Assembly (NCBI GenBank): GCA_027294815.1
Contig: JAPULP010000042.1
Span: 1 to 6,265, forward strand
DNA from: Gemmatimonadota bacterium
Lineage (GTDB): Bacteria > Gemmatimonadota > Gemmatimonadetes > Gemmatimonadales > GWC2-71-9
Direction of reading: 5' to 3'
DNA: 6,265 nucleotides
The notes under the pieces are model-generated. The model worked only from the letters and a program-made list of their open reading frames with translations. It did no database searches and was not told the origin of the DNA. Numbering within the stretch: position 1 is the stretch's first letter; each line of letters opens with the position of its first letter. Both the position numbers and the translations under genes were made by a program. This document shows, in pieces, positions 1 through 5,870 of this stretch.

Positions 1-2
1 GG

Positions 3-875
3 GGATCGACGTATCTGGGCATCCGGTTCGCGATCGAGACGATTCCGCCATTCTTGATGGCGGGCGTGCGGTTTGTGATCGCGGGCGGGATCCTGTATGC
101 GTTCGTCATGCTCCGCGGCGCTCGTGCCCCGACCCGTCGCCAATGGGTCGCTGCGTCGATCATCGGGGCGCTCCTCTTACTGGGTGGTAACGGGGCGGTG
201 GTGTGGGCCGAGTTGCGAGTGCCGTCCGGGCTGGTCGCGCTGTTGGTGGCGACGGAGCCGCTGTGCGTCGTACTCATCGACTGGGCGAGGCCGAAAGGAC
301 TTCGACCCCGTCGCGGGGAGTTGGTTGGCCTGATGTTCGGTTTCGCCGGAGTCGCCATTTTGGTGAGCCCGGCGGCCCTCGTGGGTGTGGGGCGGGGGCG
401 GGGCCTCGAGATAGATCCGCTTGGTGCCGTCGTGGTGCTTTTTGCCGCGGTGAGTTGGGCGTTGGGATCGATCTACTCGCGGCACGCGCCGGCGCATCAA
501 TCGGCATTTCTCATGACGGGGATGAAGATGTTGACCGGCGGATTCTTGCTGCTGCTGGCGGGGACGGCCGCCGGCGAGTGGTCACGGCTCGACGTCGGCG
601 CCATCTCGGCGAAATCTTGGTTTGCGCTCGCCTATCTCATCGTTTTCGGGGCTCTGATCGGGTTCACGGCCTACATCTGGTTGCTCAAGAACACCACCCT
701 GGCGCGCGCGTCGACGTATGCATACGTCAATCCTATCGTGGCAGTGTTGCTCGGATGGTCGTTGGCGAGCGAACCCATGAACAGCAGGGTGGTCGCAGCG
801 GCTGCGGTCATCGTCGCCGGTGTTGTGATCGTCGTGCGAAGTCACGACGCGCCGGTGGTCGACGATGTCAGCTGA
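3..875 (+). CDS. yedA: YedA-like EamA/DMT-family inner-membrane exporter, 5' partial
   Basis: Inner-membrane transporter of the drug/metabolite (EamA) superfamily; the YedA group is thought to export small metabolites or drugs, but the substrate cannot be read from sequence. The frame is open to the left edge: bases 3-53 encode GSTYLGIRFAIETIPPF, the conserved end of helix 1 in this family, so the TTG/ATG at 54-59 is internal and only about 15 N-terminal residues are missing. The 290 visible residues hold two EamA repeats (about 1-123 and 139-279) with roughly nine hydrophobic helices. Family landmarks are MAGVRF (19-24), a GGNG turn (61-64), VPSG (73-76), VATEPL (82-87), SWALGS (151-156) and TYAYVNPIVAVLLG (238-251). 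The short acidic tail ends at TGA 873-875. It converges on the SDR gene across a 36-base repeat junction. The family call is firm; the YedA subgroup is recalled similarity. Confidence 0.9.
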   Translation, partial: GSTYLGIRFAIETIPPFLMAGVRFVIAGGILYAFVMLRGARAPTRRQWVAASIIGALLLLGGNGAVVWAELRVPSGLVALLVATEPLCVVLIDWARPKGLRPRRGELVGLMFGFAGVAILVSPAALVGVGRGRGLEIDPLGAVVVLFAAVSWALGSIYSRHAPAHQSAFLMTGMKMLTGGFLLLLAGTAAGEWSRLDVGAISAKSWFALAYLIVFGALIGFTAYIWLLKNTTLARASTYAYVNPIVAVLLGWSLASEPMNSRVVAAAAVIVAGVVIVVRSHDAPVVDDVS

Positions 876-910
876 CAGTGGGCGGTGGGCAGTAGGCAGT
901 GGGGACCCTG
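876..910. repeat. Heptamer tandem repeat (CAGTRGG type) between convergent stops
   Basis: Four in-register 7-base units occupy 876-882, 883-889, 890-896 and 897-903: CAGTGGG, CGGTGGG, CAGTAGG and CAGTGGG. The block fills almost the whole space between the TGA of the exporter (873-875) and the TGA of the SDR gene on the other strand (912-914). The two ends form an imperfect inverted repeat: GCTGACAG at 871-878 pairs with CTGCTCAGC at 908-916, with C911 bulged. Both stop codons therefore lie in the stem, and the G-rich units lie in the loop. A bidirectional terminator role is plausible, but there is no T tract. Several short G runs could also form a two-layer G-quadruplex. Confidence 0.75.
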
Positions 911-911
911 C

Positions 912-1700
912 TCAGCCTTGTTGCCGCCGTCTTGAGGCCCGCCTGATTAGCGGACGCATCCAAGGGATCCTTAGGATGGCGATCAATATCTTGTACCGTA
1001 AACCGGTTATGCAAATGACTTGATTGCGTTTCAACCCGCGGAATGACATGTCGACGACACGATCCGCCGAGAGCCAGAGAAAGCTTGGGATGTCGCTCCG
1101 GTTGAATGTGTCGGCCAAGTCCGGCGTATCGTGAAACTCCGTATAGGTGAAGCCGGGGCAGAGGGCCTGCACCTTTACTCCGGTGTTCCGCAACTCCATC
1201 GAAAGCGATTCAGAAAACGCGTTCAAGAACGTTTTCGTCGAACAATACATCGCACTTCCCGGAACGCGGAGGAGTCCGGCGACCGAGGAAACGTTGATGA
1301 TGGCTCCGTGCTTTGCGGCAATCATGTCCGGTATTGCCGCGTGGCACAATCGCACCGCGGCCTCGCAGTGCACACGCAGCATGTCGAGGTTACGGGTCAA
1401 AGCCACCTTGGGGAACCGCCCGCCCGTGCCGAACCCGGCGTTGTTGACGAGATACTCGAGATTCGGATGTTGTCGAACCAGTTGCTCTACGGTTTCGAGG
1501 TCCGTAGGGTTGGCCAAATCCGCAGCGACGACTTCCGTGTCGACACCGAACTGTTTGCCCAATTCGCCGGCCAGCGTTTCCAGCCGGTCCCGGCGTCGGG
1601 CAACGAGGATGACGCCGTGGCCCATTCGTGCAAGCTTGCGGGCGAACGCCGCCCCAATACCGCTGGACGCGCCAGTGATGAGTGCGAACCCACGACTCAT
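912..1700 (-). CDS. Short-chain dehydrogenase/reductase (classical SDR, DltE-like)
   Basis: NAD(P)H-dependent oxidoreductase of 262 residues, a normal length for a classical SDR. The Rossmann glycine motif is TGASSGIG at residues 9-16. The other hallmarks are D61 in the AADL segment (adenine binding), NNAG at 86-89, the catalytic Ser in NVSS (136-139) and the YxxxK pair Y152/K156, followed by CPGFTYTEF (181-189). All catalytic residues are present, so it should be active; the substrate is unknown. The last 25 or so residues are hydrophobic then strongly basic (ending RRASRRRQQG), as in SDRs that sit on the membrane surface. The frame stays open 61 codons upstream, but the ATG at 1698-1700 gives the standard SDR N-terminus and has GGAGAG at 1710-1715 (complement), nine bases upstream. 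It is divergent from the DUF4097 gene and convergent with the exporter. Confidence 0.93.
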   Translation of the reverse strand: MSRGFALITGASSGIGAAFARKLARMGHGVILVARRRDRLETLAGELGKQFGVDTEVVAADLANPTDLETVEQLVRQHPNLEYLVNNAGFGTGGRFPKVALTRNLDMLRVHCEAAVRLCHAAIPDMIAAKHGAIINVSSVAGLLRVPGSAMYCSTKTFLNAFSESLSMELRNTGVKVQALCPGFTYTEFHDTPDLADTFNRSDIPSFLWLSADRVVDMSFRGLKRNQVICITGLRYKILIAILRIPWMRPLIRRASRRRQQG

Positions 1701-1930
1701 TGCTTCCCACTCTCCGATCCTCTGGACGCGAACGCGGCGGCCCAGAGATACCAGGGAATCGAGCGGTTGGGTGATGAATCGGCGGTGGCCACGGTGGTCA
1801 TTGAGGTTTCCGGCTGAGTTGGGACTAATGTGTAGCAGGCCGAGAGAGTAGCCAGGTGTCAACCCTTTCGGCTCGGGGCCCATCTAAAATGGCGGACAAA
1901 GGATATAACCCTGTTTCTAGGAGCTTCATA
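1701..1930. other. Divergent intergenic region (SDR / DUF4097)
   Basis: These 230 bases lie between two genes transcribed away from each other and should hold both promoters. No convincing RNA gene or extra small gene was seen, although both flanking frames remain open through parts of it. On the minus strand a perfect TTGACA (1862-1857) is present, but the best downstream box (TACACA, 1834-1829) is 22 bases away, which is too far for a standard sigma-70 promoter. A short hairpin, CCAT-CTAAA-ATGG, lies at 1880-1892. Confidence 0.5.
1904..1923 (+). promoter_or_regulatory. Candidate -10 box and ribosome binding site of the DUF4097 gene
   Basis: TATAAC at 1904-1909 matches five of six bases of the sigma-70 -10 consensus, but no recognisable -35 box lies 16-18 bases upstream and the resulting leader would be very short, so the promoter is a weak call. 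The Shine-Dalgarno AGGAG at 1919-1923 is clear. It sits seven bases before the ATG at 1931 and decides that start over the upstream ATG at 1891 and the open frame from 1856. Confidence 0.4.
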
Positions 1931-2890
1931 ATGAATCGCAGGTTTGGCCTGCTGGTGGCCGCCGCCGCCTGGGGTGTGACGGTGCCCACCTCGGCGTGGG
2001 CACAGCAACGAGGAGACCAGGACCACGAGTGGTGTGAAGACGTCCGGCGGGGTGACCGCGACCGGGAGCGCTACTGCGAGGTCCGCGAGTTCACACTCGA
2101 CGCCCGTAGCCTGATAGCGGTCGACGCTGGTCCCAACGGGGGCATCACGGTCGAAGGGTGGAATGGCAGCAATATTCGGGTTCTGGCGAGGGTGCAGACC
2201 TGGTCCCGGCGCGGCGATCCCGAGGACTTCCTAGGTGATATCGAGGTCATCACCACTGGGCGTGAGATTCGCTCGGAGGGTCCCCGCGGCCGCGACATCG
2301 GCCGGAACAACGGCTGGTCGGTGAGCTACGAGTTGATGGTGCCCTTCGAGTCCGATCTCTCACTCGAGTCCACCAACGGCGGTATCAGTATCACCGACGT
2401 TACGGGGAGTATGGATTTCAGGACTACCAACGGTGGGATAAACCTGGCCGGACTGGCGGGAGACGTACGCGGCCGGACAACCAACGGTAGCATCCGGGTC
2501 GATCTCGAGGGGGCCGAGTGGGACGGCACGGGACTGGACGTCCAGACGACAAATGGGACCGTCACCCTCGACATTCCCGAAGGATTCCAGGCCGACCTCG
2601 AAATCGGCACGACGAACGGCGGCTTTCATATCGACTTTCCGATCACGCTTCAGGGTCGGATCAACCGGCGGCGAATCCGCACGGAGTTGAACGGCGGTGG
2701 AGCGTTGATTAAGGCGATTACGACCAATGGGGTTGTTAGGTTTCTACGGGGGTTAATTTGGGTGTTGTTTGTGGGGGGTGGGTTGTGGGGTGTTAGCGTC
2801 ACCCAACGGCCCACACCCTACACCCTACAACCTGCCGTTCCCCCTTCCATCCCCGCCCCCCAAACCCCAGACTTCCTCCATACCACATGA
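1931..2890 (+). CDS. Secreted DUF4097-type beta-solenoid protein with repeat-derived C-terminal tail
   Basis: Exported protein of unknown function resembling the DUF4097 putative-adhesin family. Residues 1-24 form a signal peptide (basic NRR, hydrophobic core, AWA before QQ). A mature N-terminal segment with C35 and C49 (CEVREF) may form a disulfide. Residues about 55-270 are beta-rich and carry six TNG motifs at 148-150, 166-168, 185-186 (with T184), 207-209, 228-230 and 265-267, mostly 18-23 residues apart, as expected of stacked solenoid turns. The start is fixed by AGGAG at 1919-1923. The solenoid ends around RFLRG (270-274). The remaining 45 residues are encoded by a heptamer repeat and a C-rich tract and look non-native. 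With one fewer G in the run 2748-2752 the protein would stop at TAA 2754-2756 after 274 residues, so the true end may be there. The M20 gene follows 19 bases after the annotated stop. Confidence 0.85.
   Translation: MNRRFGLLVAAAAWGVTVPTSAWAQQRGDQDHEWCEDVRRGDRDRERYCEVREFTLDARSLIAVDAGPNGGITVEGWNGSNIRVLARVQTWSRRGDPEDFLGDIEVITTGREIRSEGPRGRDIGRNNGWSVSYELMVPFESDLSLESTNGGISITDVTGSMDFRTTNGGINLAGLAGDVRGRTTNGSIRVDLEGAEWDGTGLDVQTTNGTVTLDIPEGFQADLEIGTTNGGFHIDFPITLQGRINRRRIRTELNGGGALIKAITTNGVVRFLRGLIWVLFVGGGLWGVSVTQRPTPYTLQPAVPPSIPAPQTPDFLHTT
2760..2836. repeat. Heptamer-built inverted repeat (GGGTGTA family), copy 1
   Basis: Eleven consecutive 7-base units can be read in one register. Five G-rich units (2760-2794, consensus near GGGTGTK) are followed by one spacer unit (2795-2801) and five C-rich units (2802-2836, including two perfect CCCTACA at 2816-2829). 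The arms fold into a hairpin: 2777-2793 pairs with 2820-2836, allowing G-U pairs. A second register shifted by one heptamer (2778-2793 with 2813-2828) is almost as good. The copy overlaps the apparent 3' end of the DUF4097 frame and precedes the M20 gene. It shares its heptamer with the element at 4500-4569. Confidence 0.75.
2840..2868 (-). other. Putative G-quadruplex (C-rich tract on + strand) upstream of the M20 gene
   Basis: Read on the minus strand there are four G runs of 4, 6, 4 and 5 bases (2868-2865, 2861-2856, 2854-2851 and 2844-2840), separated by loops of 3, 1 and 6 bases. This satisfies the usual G4 pattern with room to spare. It lies 41 bases before the M20 start codon, on the template strand, so the M20 transcript leader would be C-rich. 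Formation and any effect on transcription are inference. Confidence 0.55.
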
Positions 2891-2909
2891 CCACCACCTT
2901 GGGGGATTC

Positions 2910-4502
2910 ATGCTCCGTCGCTTTCGTCCGCTCGTCCTGGCACCGCTCGCTGGCGCTTTCCTCACGACCTCGCTCTCGGCGCAATCGCTGGATCGTTTGA
3001 GGGACGAAGCACGGCAGGAAGTCGTGGGCATGGCCAAGCTGTCGCAAGAAATCGTCGACATGATCTTCAGCTTCTCGGAGCTGGGCTTTCAGGAGAAGTG
3101 GACAGCCGAGTACGTCACCGGCCTGCTTCGTGACGAAGGATTCACGATCCAGATGGGGGCTGCCGGCATGCCCACGGGCTACATCGCGAGCTGGGGAAGT
3201 GGGAGCCCCGTGATCGGCATCATGGGAGACATCGACGGTCTGCCCGAGACATCGCAAAAACCCGGCGTGGCGTACCACGATCCCCTGATTCCCGGCGGGC
3301 CGGGCCACGGCGAAGGACACAACAGCGCCCCGGCCGTGGATGTAGTCGCGGCGATCGCCACCAAACGCATCATGGAGCGCCACGGTTTGCCGGGTACCAT
3401 CAAGGTCATCCCCGGCGTGGCGGAGGAGTTGGTCTCGAGCCGCACGTACATGGTCAACGCCGGTTTGTTCGAAGACATGGACGTGATGCTGTCCACGCAC
3501 ATCTCGCGCAACTTCACCTCGTCGTGGGGCATCAGCGGGTCGGGTTTGGTGTCGACCATGTTTACCTTCCATGGCGTGTCGGCCCACGGGGCGAGCTCGC
3601 CATGGCTGGGGCGCAGCGCGCTGGATGGTGTAGAACTGATGAACGTGGGTTGGAACTTCCGGCGTGAGCATCTGCGGTTGCAGCAACGTTCACACTACAT
3701 GATTCCCAACGGCGGTAGCCAGCCCAATGTGGTACCGTCGGAAGCGTCGGTCTGGTACTACTACCGCGAGCTGGACTATTCCCGCATCAAGGCCTTGCAC
3801 GAACTCGGGCAGCAGATGGCGCAGGGCGCCGCGCTGATGACCGGAACCACGGTCACCGAGCGCGTGCTGGGTGCCGCGTGGCCATCGAACATGAGCAAAC
3901 CGCTCGCCGAACGGATGCACGAGAATCTGCTACTAGTGGGTATGCCCGATTGGTCTCCGGCCGACATACAGCTCGCGGAGGCGGCGCAACGGGAGTTGGG
4001 CGTCGAGGTGGTGGGGTTGCCGACCGAGGTGGACGAGGAGCTACGTGAGTCGAGTCAAGGAATGGGTGGAGGTAGTGACGACATCGCGGAGGTATCGTGG
4101 AACCTCCCGACGATTCGTCTTCGCTATCCCGGCAACATTCCCGGGATGACGGGCCACCATTGGTCGAGTGGAATCGCCATGGCCACGCCGATTGCGCACA
4201 AGGGCGCCAACGCCGGTGCACAGGTCATCGCCATGACCGCGGTCGAACTCATGGCCGACGCCGATCTCGTGGCCGAAGCGTGGCGCTATCACCGTGAAGT
4301 GCAGACCAAAGACGATCAGTGGGTTTCCCTCATCCCCGAGGGTGTCGAGCCACCGACGTTCTTGAACGAAGAACGCATGGCACGGTTCCGGCCGATGCTC
4401 GAAAAGTTGAAGTACGATCCGTCGAGATACGCGACCTACCTGGAACAATTGGGGATTACGTATCCGACGATCAAGCGGGAGACGAGCGGGGGGAACCAAT
4501 AG
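2910..4502 (+). CDS. Secreted M20-family metallo-amidohydrolase (AbgB-like)
   Basis: Predicted exported zinc-dependent amidohydrolase/peptidase of 530 residues. AbgB-type enzymes cleave amide bonds such as p-aminobenzoyl-glutamate, but the substrate here is unknown. A signal peptide covers about 1-25 (MLRRFR, hydrophobic core, SAQ). Probable active-site elements are D107 in GDIDGLPE, GHGEGHN at 132-138 with H137, the Glu pair E172/E173 in PGVAEEL, H197 in STHIS, and GHHW at 415-418. The dimerisation lid runs about 205-320 (GVSAHGASS and GGSQPNVVPS). GGGSDDIAEVSW (387-397) matches the AbgB-type C-lobe. E135 stands where many relatives have a metal-binding Cys. A further 80 or so residues follow the catalytic core. 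The open frame begins in the repeat near 2769, but the ATG at 2910 gives a proper signal peptide and has a G run at 2901-2905. Its TAG stop (4500-4502) is part of the next heptamer repeat. Confidence 0.92.
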   Translation: MLRRFRPLVLAPLAGAFLTTSLSAQSLDRLRDEARQEVVGMAKLSQEIVDMIFSFSELGFQEKWTAEYVTGLLRDEGFTIQMGAAGMPTGYIASWGSGSPVIGIMGDIDGLPETSQKPGVAYHDPLIPGGPGHGEGHNSAPAVDVVAAIATKRIMERHGLPGTIKVIPGVAEELVSSRTYMVNAGLFEDMDVMLSTHISRNFTSSWGISGSGLVSTMFTFHGVSAHGASSPWLGRSALDGVELMNVGWNFRREHLRLQQRSHYMIPNGGSQPNVVPSEASVWYYYRELDYSRIKALHELGQQMAQGAALMTGTTVTERVLGAAWPSNMSKPLAERMHENLLLVGMPDWSPADIQLAEAAQRELGVEVVGLPTEVDEELRESSQGMGGGSDDIAEVSWNLPTIRLRYPGNIPGMTGHHWSSGIAMATPIAHKGANAGAQVIAMTAVELMADADLVAEAWRYHREVQTKDDQWVSLIPEGVEPPTFLNEERMARFRPMLEKLKYDPSRYATYLEQLGITYPTIKRETSGGNQ

Positions 4503-4569
4503 GGTGTAGGTCGTAGGGTGTAGGGTGTAGGTATTTATCCGAACGCCTACACCCTAATCCCTACACCCT
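4500..4569. repeat. Heptamer-built inverted repeat (GGGTGTA family), copy 2
   Basis: The left arm has five TAGGGTG-type units starting at 4500, 4507, 4514, 4521 and 4528; the first, third and fourth are perfect and the last is degenerate. The right arm has the complement: CTACACC at 4547 and 4561, and CTAATCC at 4554. The first TAG is the stop codon of the M20 gene. A further CTACACC at 4593-4599 supplies the stop codon of the convergent barrel gene. The element therefore spans the junction from stop to stop. It shares its unit with the copy at 2760-2836. Confidence 0.85.
4508..4569. terminator. Candidate bidirectional hairpin terminator
   Basis: Bases 4508-4531 and 4546-4569 can pair at 20 of 24 positions around a 14-base loop. 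The inner 11 base pairs (4521-4531 with 4546-4556) are perfect. It lies directly between two convergent stop codons, where a shared terminator is expected. There is no run of T after the stem on either strand, so it is not a textbook intrinsic terminator; a Rho-dependent or RNA-stabilising role is equally possible. Confidence 0.4.
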
Positions 4570-4592
4570 GGTAGTGCGGGGAGGGGCAGGGT

Positions 4593-5870
4593 CTACACCC
4601 CTCGCCTTGGATTGACCACGTTGTTGAAGATCGAACCCCACCGATAGCTCAATCCAAAGCTCGCTCGGTACTCGAAGGCTGTTCCCAAGGCACGGCGCCT
4701 CAATAGAATTTCTTCCGGCGGAATGCCGGCGCCCGGCAGAGATATCTGATCCTTGATGCGGCTAAAGCTCCCGCTGGCGTTGAGGCTCAGCCCCCGGACG
4801 ATGCGGAAATCCAACCGGCCCGAGATCCGGACACGGTGCAGCGAGAAGTCGTGCAGAAAGTTGCTGGCCGTAAGCGACGTGTTGGCGCTACCCCACGGCT
4901 GCCGCACCGTATATGCCACGTTGAGTCGCTGATCCGCACGAGTTTCTTCGGTCCGTCCGAAGATCGTGATTTCTTCGTAATTGAAGCGGGATACGCCGAT
5001 CGAGTAGAGGAGGGTGAGCTGGCGTCTCGTGGATTCGGAAAAAGGAAAGACGCTGTACTCGATCCCGCCCGCCACTCTCCCCCGAAAGTCCTGATTCGAG
5101 AAGGTGGACGAGGTGGCTTCGGCCTCGAGGCCGGTGGCCCAATGCTCGATGCCTAGGCTGCGTACGATCCGTCCCTCGAGCTCGTAGCTCCGGCGCGAAT
5201 CGACAAAAGTAGAGTCGTCGCTCAGGTCGCTTTCGGTTCGGCTGACACTGCCGTTTGCCTCCAACTCGATCTTCCATTCCTCAGTGATGCGATCTGCGGA
5301 GAACGCTCCGCGCGCGGAATATCCCCGCCGCTGACTTTCGCCACTGGCGCCTCCGTTCGCCGAAATTCTAAATACCCAAGAATTCCACGGATCTTGCTCG
5401 CCTCCAACGACGCCGGTGCGTTGCTCCCCTTGTGGAGGCGAGTAGAGGATGCGAAGTCGCTGGGCGACTGGTGAGTTTGCAACAAAAGGAACCAGGCCTA
5501 AGGCCAGCATCCTGGTCTGCGCGTCCCGCGTTTCGTCTGCGGTGTTGGTGCTGCTCGCGGTGTACCGAAGGGTGTCCTCACGTCCGGCGAACTCCTGCAG
5601 GCCGATGAAGGCGAATGTGTATTCGATCCCGGCCCCCGCGCCCTGCCGCGTGCCCAAGATGTGGACATCGGCGTCTTGGCGATCTCGGACGTAGTTCACG
5701 AACGCAATCTCGCGGCGAAAATGGTTCAAGTTGCGACGACAAAAGAAGCAGTCCAGAAAAACCCGCAGGGTGCCGTTCTGAGTCGTCGGAGTGTCTTGAG
5801 CCGCGGACGGGGTCGTGAAAGCGCCGAGGGCCACGCAAAGCGAGACCACGGCGAAAAGGCCTGATGTCAT
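4593..5870 (-). CDS. CxxC-domain outer-membrane beta-barrel protein, unknown function
   Basis: A 425-residue exported protein with no assignable function. Residues 1-24 form a signal peptide ending SAAQ; its N-terminus (MTSG) lacks the usual positive charge, but no upstream in-frame start exists before a stop near 5939 (complement). A small domain follows (about 33-145) with C41-F-F-C44 and the conserved-looking segment FRREIAFVNYVRDRQDADVHIL (51-72, quoted as FRREIAFVNYV plus RDRQDADVHIL). Residues about 160-425 show alternating polar/hydrophobic strands with loops rich in S, T, N, D and R, typical of an outer-membrane barrel of perhaps 12 strands. It ends in NNVVNPRRGV. I recall similar hypothetical proteins in Gemmatimonadota. 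The ATG at 5868-5870 has only a weak GGAA upstream. The final codons and stop (GGGTGTAG) come from a heptamer copy. The HD-GYP gene lies upstream on the same strand. Confidence 0.82.
   Translation of the reverse strand: MTSGLFAVVSLCVALGAFTTPSAAQDTPTTQNGTLRVFLDCFFCRRNLNHFRREIAFVNYVRDRQDADVHILGTRQGAGAGIEYTFAFIGLQEFAGREDTLRYTASSTNTADETRDAQTRMLALGLVPFVANSPVAQRLRILYSPPQGEQRTGVVGGEQDPWNSWVFRISANGGASGESQRRGYSARGAFSADRITEEWKIELEANGSVSRTESDLSDDSTFVDSRRSYELEGRIVRSLGIEHWATGLEAEATSSTFSNQDFRGRVAGGIEYSVFPFSESTRRQLTLLYSIGVSRFNYEEITIFGRTEETRADQRLNVAYTVRQPWGSANTSLTASNFLHDFSLHRVRISGRLDFRIVRGLSLNASGSFSRIKDQISLPGAGIPPEEILLRRRALGTAFEYRASFGLSYRWGSIFNNVVNPRRGV

Noticed and set aside
54..59. TTG/ATG as the start of the exporter gene
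   Set aside because: The frame upstream to base 3 encodes the conserved helix-1 end of EamA proteins, so the gene simply starts outside the window.
1857..1862. Minus-strand TTGACA as the SDR promoter
   Set aside because: Perfect -35 match, but the only plausible -10 is 22 bases away, so it was not called.
1701..1883. 61-codon N-terminal extension of the SDR
   Set aside because: The extension has no SDR features, while the ATG at 1698-1700 gives the standard N-terminus with a good ribosome binding site.
1856..1930. Upstream start for the DUF4097 protein
   Set aside because: It would bury the signal peptide 25 residues inside the protein; AGGAG at 1919-1923 points to the ATG at 1931.
2769..2909. 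Upstream start for the M20 protein inside the repeat
   Set aside because: The added 47 residues are translated repeat and C-rich tract, and the ATG at 2910 begins a clean signal peptide.
2799..3686. 295-codon antisense open frame opposite the M20 gene
   Set aside because: Rich in His, Arg and Gly with no family features; it is the usual shadow of a GC-rich coding strand. The same applies to the long plus-strand frames at 1131-1851 opposite the SDR and at 203-895 in the exporter.
4500..4569. Telomere-like repeat or CRISPR array
   Set aside because: The TAGGGTG unit resembles some eukaryotic telomere repeats, but here it is a short internal inverted array between bacterial genes; units are far too short and unspaced for CRISPR.
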